Origin: Nemertoderma westbladi
Lineage: Eukaryota; Xenacoelomorpha; Nemertodermatida; Nemertodermatidae
Assembly: GCA_032718475.1 (NCBI GenBank)
Contig: JAUCBJ010006554.1
Span: 1 to 21,104, forward strand
DNA length: 21,104 nucleotides
Direction: 5' to 3'
Below are positions 8,067 to 18,470 of the stretch, piece after piece. A program made the position numbers and the translations under genes. How positions within the stretch are numbered: the stretch's first letter is position 1; every line of letters begins with the position of its first letter. The notes beneath the pieces are model-generated. The model worked only from the letters and a program-made list of their open reading frames with translations. It did no database searches and was not told the DNA's origin.

Positions 8067-8842
8067 TAGTTTGTGGAATGTTTCATCGCATTTTCAACGT
8101 CAGTAATGGCGGGGATGGCTCCCAGCTCCATACTGCAATTGGCGAAGCTAACACCATTCTTAGCAATAACCAATATACGAATGCGATGATTCAATGCGAG
8201 CTTACCGCCGTCCGTGTCGCTAGGGGGCATCCCGGCAATTGTAGTGAGAGTGAGGTGACTGCGGTTGCACCCACTGAGGTCATTGACCTGGTGGATCCAG
8301 CACCCGTAGATAATCCCAGGCCTATCATCTGTAAGTTTGAGTACCGCGGTCGGGCTACCGAACTTTTCGTTCGTAGGCTACATGGTCTAGTACCGAGATC
8401 TTGCGCACGGCCAGTGCAGTTTGTTTACACAACTGCTAAACTGCGCCAATCACTGCCATCATTGAAACATCCGGTTCCCGATATTCTGGCTTCTAACGTC
8501 GTGTATTCATTTGCTTGTCCCTCTTGTAAGGGGGAATATGTTGGACATACCATCCAACACTTATTTGAACGCGTTTGACAGCATCAAGATGGGTCGGCCA
8601 ATGATGGTAGTGAACAAGGCAAGACAGTTCACAACCATATCATGATGCACCGCGGGGAGCCCAACACACGTTGGTTGACCGACTGGCGAGAGTTGTTCAA
8701 ACACTTCAAGGTTATTGCACGGCACCCTTTGCGTCCTGACCTGCAAAAACTAGAAATGTTTTATATATGCACTCGCCAGCCAGCTATTAACAAGCAGAAA
8801 CGTGATTGGCGCAAGTTTGAGGTGCTGCTTCCCAGTGGTTAG
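8067..8842 (+). pseudogene. PLE-1 linker and GIY-YIG endonuclease
   Basis: After the G-run the frame continues with VVCGMFHRIFNVSN, then a long linker containing EYRGRATELF. The GIY-YIG nuclease is at about 8487-8700: SNVVYSFACPSCKGEYVG with a CxxC pair between the two half-motifs, then HTIQHLFERV, where the Arg matches the catalytic position. A TGA at 8576-8578 cuts the domain just before QHQDG. The frame reopens to a TAG at 8840-8842, covering HNHIMMHRGEP, HFKVIARHPLRPDLQKLEM and INKQKRDW. The CxxC-type GIY-YIG domain is characteristic of endonuclease-bearing PLEs such as the Penelope, Poseidon and Neptune groups; which one cannot be decided by eye. Confidence 0.87.
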
Positions 8843-9113
8843 ACGGATACACTTCTACCTTGTTTCACTTTACCGTCCCGTCTCCCTTGGGAACTTCTAT
8901 CTATTGTCTCCTTTCTAGCACTAGCTACTTGAGAAAGCCCCCATTGGGGTGAAACCTACTGATCAGCTGACAGCCGTCAGCTGATCACTGATTGCATGCA
9001 ACGTCTAATGGTCAGTTGCTTTTTTATTTTAGTATTTGTATCGTACTGTACTTGCATACCTACCGGTAAGGTTTTTACTTCAGCTTGACAATTAAAGAAT
9101 AAAAAAAAAAAAA
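8843..9113 (+). other. PLE-1 3' region with stem-loops and A-tail
   Basis: Directly after the stop codon there is no further coding sequence. A CCCC/GGGG stem-loop at 8935-8950 is followed by GAAAC, recalling the stem II and GAAA part of hammerhead ribozymes carried by some PLEs, but the upstream core reads CTTGAGA rather than CTGAUGA. A 12-bp perfect hairpin (TGATCAGCTGAC, loop AGCC) occupies 8960-8987. AATAAA at 9098-9103 merges with 13 A, compatible with a polyadenylated 3' end. Confidence 0.6.
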
Positions 9114-9120
9114 TACTATT

Positions 9121-10203
9121 GAATTCAGCGACCTAGATAAGGATCTCCTCGCTCTCGGCCCGAAGTTTGTGACAACTCCCAAGAAACTACCGGTAGGTGA
9201 CATCGTATGTGGGATACAACGAGCTTTTAACTTTGCACCACTAAAGGTTAAAGACAAGCAGAAAGGAACAATTAACATGGTAGTTAACGTGTTAAAACGC
9301 AAACTAAACTCTACTCATAGTAATTTGCCACTTCTTCACCGTCAAGCTTTGCTTAGATTAAAAGAAAAGCTTATTTTGAATGATGCTATTTTTTAATACC
9401 GGCTGATAAAGGTTCCAAAACAGTAGTTATATATAAATCTGAATATCACAATAAAATGTTAGAACATTTCAATGACTGTACTGTATATTTAGAAACTCGA
9501 AAAAATTTCAACCCTTCTAGAATAATTCACTCCAAATTAACTGCCGTTTTATCATGATTATTAGATAAGAATATCATTACTAAGGCTAAAATGCATTATC
9601 TACGACCGTCTATCGACTGCTGCCGCTTAGCTAAACCATACGGTTTATGTAAGGTACATAAACCGAATAACCCATTACGTATTATTGTCCCCATGCCTTC
9701 TACCATGATATATAACTGCAGTAAAACGGTATCTAAGATATTACAACCTGCAGTTGATAACATACCCAAACGTATATCACATGTACCTACTTTTGTTAAT
9801 AATTTCAAAGAGAACTGTGAAGGTAAAGAATACTATCTTGCATCGTTAGATGTTGTATCACTATATAACAATGTCAATTAATGTACAGCAATTATTGGAT
9901 ATTTTACCAGGTATTCTAGAACGTACGGAACACCGTTGGACTTTTGGTCCCTTGCCTTCTTAAGGTACCTATTGAATCGATTATGAAACGTATCAAAATT
10001 ACCCTAACTAGTACTTATTTAAAGTATAATAATAATATATATTCAACCAAATATTCGGTCTACCAATTGGACAGCCTAATGCTGTTAATTGTGCAGAACT
10101 TTCTATGAATTTTAATGAGAGTTTAGTTTTAGATAACTTTATATTCTCAGATTTATTACTATCGTATGACCGATATATAGATGATATTTTGGCCTCATTT
10201 TTA
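9121..10203 (+). pseudogene. PLE-2 N-terminal region and reverse transcriptase
   Basis: The first frame (9121-9396) encodes FSDLDKDLLALGPKFVTTPK and a helical region. A frameshift at the T-run 9389-9394 leads into IPADKGSKTVVIYKSEYHNK, the conserved PLE ADKG segment. A TGA at 9555-9557 is followed by PYGLCKVHKPNNPLRIIVPM (fingers) and YYLASLDVVSLYNNVN (motif A), ending at a TAA around 9879-9881. The frame then shifts to VQQLLDILPGILERTEHRW and again to VPIESIMKRIKITLT. Motif B is GLPIGQPNAVNCAELSMNF from 10057, and motif C is DRYIDDILASF at about 10168-10200, with both catalytic Asp present. All three catalytic motifs therefore survive, but in at least three frames. Confidence 0.86.
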
Positions 10204-10540
10204 GTTTGTATTTTTGATAGATTAGATTAGATTAGATTATATTATTGACTAAAATGGAATGATATATAACAATAAACAAAATATAAATAGCGGTTCGCAG
10301 GCATTTAGTCCAAAAAGGTTCACATTTACTTATAAATGTATACAGGTAAACATACATTCATCTGTACGAAGATAACATTAAGATAGATTAAATTAATTAG
10401 GGTAGAACAATGTTAATATACGTGAGTACAGTATTTAGTGTTATAAATAAATAACATTACAACGAAATTGCAATCAGATAGCGAATTTTTTACATGTTAA
10501 TTACATGTTGTAAGTACATACAGTTGTGTTAAGTACATAC
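10204..10540. other. AT-rich insertion of about 335 bp inside PLE-2
   Basis: This sequence separates motif C from the LQSLVDDFNTVDPTG segment, which should follow it closely. It contains a GATTA-type microsatellite (about 10215-10240), an imperfect palindrome ACATGTTAATTACATGT (about 10492-10508) and two copies of TAAGTACATAC (10511-10521 and 10529-10539). No convincing target duplication, inverted ends or coding capacity is visible, so the class of insert is unknown. Confidence 0.6.
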
Positions 10541-11451
10541 TGGTTTGGTTTTACAATCATTAGTTGATGATTTCAATACTGTGGATCCTACTGGTAGACT
10601 ACAATTTACAGTAGAACATGAAGATAATGGTAAAATTAATTTTCTCGATATTGCCATTAAACGCGAAGATACTAGCACTAACCTATCAGTATATAGGAAA
10701 CCCACTAACAGCAACCGTTATGTACATCCTGTATCTCATGTTCCAAGTACTTTGTTACGTCAAGTCATTTATAGTATGAAGTACCGTACTGTTCCACTGA
10801 AACTCTTTTGAACTCTGAAGTCATCCTTCTAAAGGATATATTTTTAAATAATGGATACCCCGAATCTCTAATAAACTCAGTCTTATTCACTCACCCTACT
10901 GTAAAAAATAAACCGTCTGCTGATGATGGTATAACATGCGTCATTCCTTATATCAGTACTGTATCTCCTCAAATCAAATCTATTTTAAAAAAAAGTTGGT
11001 TTCAATACAGTTTATTCGTATTATCATAAATTAGGTCAGTATCTTTTCAATAAATATTACGGCCCCAATCCAACAACAGATGCTAATATATTTCATATGC
11101 AGTCACTTATATACAATATCTCTTGTGCCGGCTGCCCCGTAAATAGTTAGTTATATTGGTAAAACAGTTCGATATTTATCTAGCCGATACCGAGAGCACG
11201 TTAATGCTATCGAAAAATCGGCTACAGACCATACTGGTCTTGAAGAACACATTTTATTGAACGATACATCACACACTTTTAATGAAAACAGTGTTTCTGT
11301 TATCAAATTGGTACATGATGTAAAGTTAGTACCAACTTATGAATTGATTTATATTCGAGCAAAAAAGGACAATTTATTAAATTCTAACAAAGATTTAGAA
11401 TATTCTAAGTATGTGTCTCCTGAATGGGATCCAATATTACCTTTCCTATGA
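10541..11451 (+). pseudogene. PLE-2 RT C-terminus, linker and GIY-YIG endonuclease
   Basis: The sequence after the insert resumes with LQFTVEHEDNGKINFLDIAI and LSVYRKPTNSNRYVHP, the standard PLE segment downstream of motif C. A break near 10808 leads to LLKDIFLNNGYPESLINSV and a linker. The GIY-YIG domain begins at 11103 with SLIYNISCAGCPVNS, including the CxxC pair. It hits a TAG and shifts frame into YIGKTVRYLSSRYREH (from 11152), retaining the catalytic Tyr and Arg. It continues through HTGLEEHILL and VPTYELIYIRAKKDNLLNS, where the Glu fits the metal-binding position, to the TGA at 11449-11451. Key residues are preserved, so decay is mainly by indels. Confidence 0.86.
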
Positions 11452-14400
11452 ATTTTTTCCTTGTAACTATTTTTCAAATTTGCACCTGATTTTGTACCTA
11501 ATTAATTTACTTTAACTATTTTCACATTGCACCTGATTCTGTACCTAATTAATTTACTTTAACTATTTTCACATTGCACCTGATTTTGTACCTAATTAAT
11601 TTACTTTAACTATTTTCACATTGCACCTGATTTTGTACCTAATTAATTTACTTTAACTATTTTCACATTGCACCTGATTTTGTACCTAATTAATTTACTT
11701 TAACTATTTTCACATTGCACCTGATTTTGTACCTAATTAATTTACTTTAACTATTTTCACATTGCACCTGATTCTGTACCTAATTAATTTACTTTAACTA
11801 TTTTCACATTGCACCTGATTTTGTACCTAATTAATTTACTTTAACTATTTCCACATTGGTGCATTTTTTGTAAATTAGAACAACAAAAATACATATACTT
11901 AATTTACCTCTCATATTAATTTTTTCACTTGTTGTAACTATTTTTTCAAATTTGCACCTGATTCTGTACCTAATTAATTTACTTTAACTATTTTCACATT
12001 GCACCTGATTTTGTACCTAATTAATTTACTTTAACTATTTTCACATTGCACCTGATTTTGTACCTAATTAATTTACTTTAACTATTTTCACATTGCACCT
12101 GATTCTGTACCTAATTAATTTACTTTAACTATTTTCACATTGCACCTGATTCTGTACTTAATTAATTTACTTTAACTATTTCCACATTGGTGCATTTTTT
12201 GTAAATTAAAACAACAAAAATACATATACTTAATTTACCTCTCATATTAATTTCTTCATCTGATTCTGTACCTAATTAATTTACTTTAACTATTTTCACA
12301 TTGCACCTGATTCTGTACCTAATTAATTTACTTTAACTATTTTCACATTGCACTTGATTCTGTACCTAATTAATTTAATTTAACTATTTTCACATTGCAC
12401 CTGATTCTGTACCTAATTAATTTACTTTAATTATTTTCACATTGCACCTGATTCTGTACCTAATTAATTTACTTTAACTATTTTCACATTGCACCTGATT
12501 TTGTACCTAATTAATTTACTTTAACTATTTCCACATTGGTGCATTTTTTGTAAATTAAAACAACAAAAATACATATACTTAATTTACCTCTCATATTAAT
12601 TTCTTCATCTGATTCTGTACCTAATTAATTTACTTTAACTATTTTCACATTGCACCTGATTCTGTACCTAATTAATTTACTTTAACTATTTTCACATTGC
12701 ACCTGATTTTGTACCTAATTAATTTACTTTAACTATTTTCACATTGCACCTGATTTTGTACCTAATTAATTTACTTTAACTATTTTCACATTGCACCTGA
12801 TTCTGTACCTAATTAATTTACTTTAACTATTTTCACATTGCACCTGATTCTGTACCTAATTAATTTACTTTAACTATTTTCACATTGCACCTGATTTTGT
12901 ACCTAATTAATTTACTTTAACTATTTCCACATTGGTGCATTTTTTGTAAATTAGAACAACAAAAATACATATACTTAATTTACCTCTCATATTAATTTTT
13001 TCACTTGTTGTAACTATTTTTTCAAATTTGCACCTGATTCTGTACTTAATTAATTTACTTTAACTATTTCCACATTGGTGCATTTTTTGTAAATTAAAAC
13101 AACAAAAATACATAATATACTTAATTTACCTCTCATATTAATTTCTTCATCTGATTCTGTACCTAATTAATTTACTTTAACTATTTTCACATTGCACCTG
13201 ATTTTGTACCTAATTAATTTACTTTAACTATTTCCACATTGGTGCATTTTTTGTAAATTAAAACAACAAAAATACATATACTTAATTTACCTCTCATATT
13301 AATTTCTTCATCTGATTCTGTACCTAATTAATTTACTTTAACTATTTTCACATTGCACCTGATTCTGTACCTAATTAATTTACTTTAACTATTTTCACAT
13401 TGCACCTGATTTTGTACCTAATTAATTTACTTTAACTATTTTCACATTGCACTTGATTTTGTACCTAATTAATTTACTTTAACTATTTTCACATTGCACC
13501 TGATTCTGTACCTAATTAATTTACTTTAACTATTTTCACATTGCACTTGATTTTGTACCTAATTAATTTACTTTAACTATTTTCACATTGCACCTGATTC
13601 TGTACCTAATTAATTTACTTTAACTATTTTCACATTGCACCTGATTTTGTACCTAATTAATTTACTTTAACTATTTTCACATTGCACCTGATTTTGTACC
13701 TAATTAATTTACTTTAACTATTTTCACAATGCACCTGATTCTGTACCTAATTAATTTACTTTAACTATTTTCACAATGCACCTGATTCTGTACCTAATTA
13801 ATTTACTTTAACTATTTTCACATTGCACCTGATTTTGTACCTAATTAATTTACTTTAACTATTTTCACATTGCACCTGATTTTGTACCTAATTAATTTAC
13901 TTTAACTATTTTCACATTGCACCTGATTTTGTACCTAATTAATTTACTTTAACTATTTTCACAATGCATCTGATTCTGTACCTAATTAATTTACTTTAAC
14001 TATTTTCACATTGCACCTGATTCTGTACCTAATTAATTTACTTTAACTATTTTCACATTGCACCTGATTTTGTACCTAATTAATTTACTTTAACTATTTC
14101 CACATTGGTGCATTTTTTGTAAATTAGAACAACAAAAATACATATACTTAATTTACCTCTCATATTAATTTTTTCACTTGTTGTAACTATTTTTTCAAAT
14201 TTGCACCTGATTCTGTACCTAATTAATTTACTTTAACTATTTTCACATTGCACCTGATTCTGTACCTAATTAATTTACTTTAACTATTTTCACATTGCAC
14301 CTGATTTTGTACCTAATTAATTTACTTTAACTATTTCCACATTGCACCTGATTCTGTACCTAATTAATTTACTTTAACTATTTTCATATTGCACCTGATT

Positions 14401-17400
14401 TTGTACCTAATTAATTTACTTTAACTATTTTCACAATGCACCTGATTCTGTACCTAATTAATTTACTTTAACTATTTTCACATTGCACCTGATTCTGTAC
14501 CTAATTAATTTACTTTAACTATTTTCACATTGCACCTGATTTTGTACCTAATTAATTTACTTTAACTATTTTCACATTGCACCTGATTCTGTACCTAATT
14601 AATTTACTTTAACTATTTTCACATTGCACCTGATTTTGTACCTAATTAATTTACTTTAACTATTTTCACAATGCACCTGATTCTGTACCTAATTAATTTA
14701 CTTTAACTATTTTCACATTGCACCTGATTCTGTACCTAATTAATTTACTTTAACTATTTTCACATTGCACCTGATTCTGTACCTAATTAATTTACTTTAA
14801 CTATTTTCACATTGCACCTGATTTTGTACCTAATTAATTTACTTTAACTATTTCCACATTGGTGCATTTTTTGTAAATTAGAACAACAAAAATACATATA
14901 CTTAATTTACCTCTCATATTAATTTTTTCACTTGTTGTAACTATTTTTTCAAATTTGCACCTGATTCTGTACCTAATTAATTTACTTTAACTATTTTCAC
15001 ATTGCACCTGATTCTGTACCTAATTAATTTACTTTAACTATTTTCACATTGCACCTGATTTTGTACCTAATTAATTTACTTTAACTATTTTCACATTGCA
15101 CCTGATTCTGTACCTAATTAATTTACTTTAACTATTTTCACATTGCACCTGATTCTGTACCTAATTAATTTACTTTAACTATTTTCACATTGCACCTGAT
15201 TCTGTACCTAATTAATTTACTTTAACTATTTTCACATTGCACCTGATTTTGTACCTAATTAATTTACTTTAACTATTTCCACATTGGTGCATTTTTTGTA
15301 AATTAGAACAACAAAAATACATATACTTAATTTACCTCTCATATTAATTTTTTCACTTGTTGTAAGTATTTTTTCAAATTTGCACCTGATTCTGTACCTA
15401 ATTAATTTACTTTAACTATTTTCACATTGCACCTGATTCTGTACCTAATTAATTTACTTTAACTATTTTCACAATGCACCTGATTTTGTACCTAATTAAT
15501 TTACTTTAACTATTTCCACATTGGTGCATTTTTTGTAAATTAGAACAACAAAAATACATATACTTAATTTACCTCTCATATTAATTTTTTCACTTGTAAC
15601 TATTTTTTCACATTGCACCTGATTTTGTACCTAATTAATTTACTTTAACTATTTTCACATTGCACCTGATTCTGTACCTAATTAATTTACTTTAACTATT
15701 TTCACATTGCACCTGATTCTGTACCTAATTAATTTACTTTAACTATTTTCACATTGCACCTGATTTTGTACCTAATTAATTTACTTTAACTATTTCCACA
15801 TTGGTGCATTTTTTGTAAATTAGAACAACAAAAATACATATACTTAATTTACCTCTCATATTAATTTTTTCACTTGTTGTAACTATTTTTTCAAATTTGC
15901 ACCTGATTCTGTACCTAATTAATTTACTTTAACTATTTTCACATTGCACCTGATTCTGTACCTAATTAATTTACTTTAACTATTTTCACATTGCACCTGA
16001 TTTTGTACCTAATTAATTTACTTTAACTATTTCCACATTGGTGCATTTTTTGTAAATTAGAACAACAAAAATACATATACTTAATTTACCTCTCATATTA
16101 ATTTTTTCACTTGTTGTAACTATTTTTTCAAATTTGCACCTGATTCTGTACTTAATTAATTTACTTTAACTATTTTCACAATGCATCTGATTCTGTACCT
16201 AATTAATTTACTTTAACTATTTTCACATTGCATCTGATTCTGTACCTAATTAATTTACTTTAACTATTTTCACATTGCATCTGATTCTGTACCTAATTAA
16301 TTTACTTTAACTATTTTCACATTGCACCTGATTCTGTACCTAATTAATTTACTTTAACTATTTTCACATTGCACTTGATTCTGTACCTAATTAATTTACT
16401 TTAACTATTTTCACATTGCACCTGATTTTGTACCTAATTAATTTACTTTAACTATTTTCACAATGCATCTGATTCTGTACCTAATTAATTTACTTTAACT
16501 ATTTCCACATTGGTGCATTTTTTGTAAATTAGAACAACAAAAATACATATACTTAATTTACCTCTCATATTAATTTTTTCACTTGTTGTAACTATTTTTT
16601 CAAATTTGCACCTGATTCTGTACCTAATTAATTTACTTTAACTATTTTCACATTGCACCTGATTTTGTACCTAATTAATTTACTTTAACTATTTTCACAT
16701 TGCACCTGATTCTGTACCTAATTAATTTACTTTAACTATTTTCACATTGCACCTGATTTTGTACCTAATTAATTTACTTTAACTATTTTCACATTGCACC
16801 TGATTCTGTACCTAATTAATTTACTTTAACTATTTTCACATTGCACCTGATTCTGTACCTAATTAATTTACTTTAACTATTTTCACATTGCACCTGATTC
16901 TGTACCTAATTAATTTACTTTAACTATTTTCACATTGCACCTGATTCTGTACCTAATTAATTTACTTTAACTATTTTCACATTGCACCTGATTCTGTACC
17001 TAATTAATTTACTTTAACTATTTTCACATTGCACCTGATTTTGTACCTAATTAATTTACTTTAACTATTTTCACATTGCACCTGATTTTGTACCTAATTA
17101 ATTTACTTTAACTATTTTCACAATGCATCTGATTCTGTACCTAATTAATTTACTTTAACTATTTCCACATTGGTGCATTTTTTGTAAATTAGAACAACAA
17201 AAATACATATACTTAATTTACCTCTCATATTAATTTTTTCACTTGTTGTAACTATTTTTTCAAATTTGCACCTGATTCTGTACCTAATTAATTTACTTTA
17301 ACTATTTTCACATTGCACCTGATTTTGTACCTAATTAATTTACTTTAACTATTTTCACAATGCATCTGATTCTGTACCTAATTAATTTACTTTAACTATT

Positions 17401-18010
17401 TCCACATTGGTGCATTTTTTGTAAATTAGAACAACAAAAATACATATACTTAATTTACCTCTCATATTAATTTTTTCACTTGTTGTAACTATTTTTTCAA
17501 ATTTGCACCTGATTCTGTACCTAATTAATTTACTTTAACTATTTTCACATTGCACTTGATTCTGTACCTAATTAATTTACTTTAACTATTTTCACATTGC
17601 ACCTGATTTTGTACCTAATTAATTTACTTTAACTATTTTCACATTGCACTTGATTCTGTACCTAATTAATTTACTTTAACTATTTTCACATTGCACTTGA
17701 TTCTGTACCTAATTAATTTACTTTAACTATTTTCACATTGCACTTGATTCTGTACCTAATTAATTTACTTTAACTATTTTCACATTGCACCTGATTCTGT
17801 ACCTAATTAATTTACTTTAACTATTTTCACATTGCACTTGATTCTGTACCTAATTAATTTACTTTAACTATTTTCACATTGCACCTGATTCTGTACCTAA
17901 TTAATTTACTTTAACTATTTTCACATTGGTGCATTTTTTGTAAATTAGAACAACAACTACACATACAGTACTTAAATTGCATTGGTGCATTTTTTGTAAA
18001 TTAGAACAAA
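11451..18010 (+). repeat. 47-bp satellite array with interspersed long units
   Basis: The basic 47-bp monomer runs from TTGCACCTGATTCTGTACC to ACTATTTTCACA, with a common C/T variant (GATTCTG or GATTTTG). By length there are roughly 110 copies. At irregular intervals a long unit adds about 96 bp containing GGTGCATTTTTTGTAAATTA and TACCTCTCATATTAA. Fifteen long units (at about 11869, 12188, 12539, 12936, 13076, 13239, 14106, 14862, 15286, 15522, 15814, 16040, 16510, 17170 and 17408) and two terminal partial ones occur. Four (12188, 12539, 13076, 13239) are a shorter subtype. There are no unique spacers, so this is not a CRISPR array. The distal end degenerates after 17925. Confidence 0.96.
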
Positions 18011-18275
18011 ATATTCAAGCTTCTACTACAAAAGTACTACTGTACATATACTAGGGACTTAATTTAATTATACATTTTATCCTTTCACACATATCGTCTT
18101 CGCTCATTAATTCTACAGTAGACTATTAACTCCATGTAATGTTTTCAATTTGACCTTTAGCGGGATTTTCAAATTTGTGCAATTTATAATTTCTGATAGG
18201 CCAACGTACCTGTTATTAAATGACAGCCTGAAGACGCTCATCCGTAAGGAGATCGAAATAAAGCAAGAAACTGAG
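18011..18275. other. unrecognised sequence between satellite and right inverted-repeat arm
   Basis: This is AT-rich with no supported gene and has no counterpart next to the left arm. At 18228-18260 it contains CCTGAAGA, a TCC-GTAA-GGA mini-hairpin and ATCGAAAT, faintly like a hammerhead core, too weak to call. Confidence 0.45.
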
Positions 18276-18324
18276 TTTTTTCTATACACCACCCATCCAT
18301 TGCTCCGTTTAAACTCTTATGTTA
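18276..18324 (-). repeat. right arm of the 49-bp perfect inverted repeat
   Basis: This is the exact reverse complement of 6580-6628. The outer end is ...CTCTTATGTTA. The 12-base TTTCTTTACTTT immediately outside (18325-18336) also occurs at 6539-6550, 29 bases outside the left arm. Confidence 0.9.
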
Positions 18325-18470
18325 TTTCTTTACTTTCTTTTCAAATAATATATATTATTCTTATTATCAATGTTATCTTATACTTTATTATTCAGAGGGC
18401 CAGTGCCTATCAAGCTTCGGCATACCAACTGGTCTTCTGCCCCTTTTCTCAAATCACCCCATCATACTAA
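18325..18470. other. unrecognised AT-rich spacer before copy 3
   Basis: No gene or family is recognised. The spacer contains a GCCTATCAAGC/GCATACCAACT near-repeat around 18402-18432 and ends where retrotransposon similarity begins at 18471. Confidence 0.45.

Larger units (their letters stand above)
7005..9113 (+). mobile_element. Penelope-like element 1 (PLE-1), 5'-incomplete and internally deleted
   Basis: This GC-richer retroelement has the PLE layout: N-terminal region, RT, linker and C-terminal GIY-YIG endonuclease. It is followed by about 260 bp of 3' sequence ending in a run of 13 A at 9101-9113, preceded by AATAAA (9098-9103). Its base composition contrasts with the AT-rich satellite around it and with PLE-2, so it is a different family from PLE-2. 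No direct target duplication is evident. Confidence 0.82.
9121..11451 (+). mobile_element. Penelope-like element 2 (PLE-2), AT-rich, split by an insertion
   Basis: This second, AT-rich PLE lies in the same orientation directly downstream of PLE-1. All the expected parts are present in order: an N-terminal LGPKFVTTPKK segment, ADKG, RT, linker and GIY-YIG. It is fragmented by frameshifts, stops and a stretch of about 335 bp between RT motif C and the next RT segment. Its stop codon at 11449-11451 coincides with the first bases of the satellite, so the element has essentially no 3' untranslated sequence left. Confidence 0.85.

Noticed and set aside
7039-8842. PLE-1 as a domesticated host RT gene
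   Set aside because: Stops at 7864 and 8576, a frameshift, the missing ADKG region and the YVND motif argue for decay.
10285-10310. GGTTCGCAGGC as a Pol III B box of a SINE or tRNA
   Set aside because: No A box at a suitable distance and no cloverleaf could be found around it.
11451-18010. Regular repeat array considered as CRISPR
   Set aside because: Units are contiguous 47-bp monomers without unique spacers, in eukaryotic retroelement-rich DNA.
18150-18470. 106-residue hydrophobic open frame on the plus strand
   Set aside because: It runs through the right inverted-repeat arm and AT-rich spacer, has no recognisable domain, and its hydrophobicity follows from T-rich codons.
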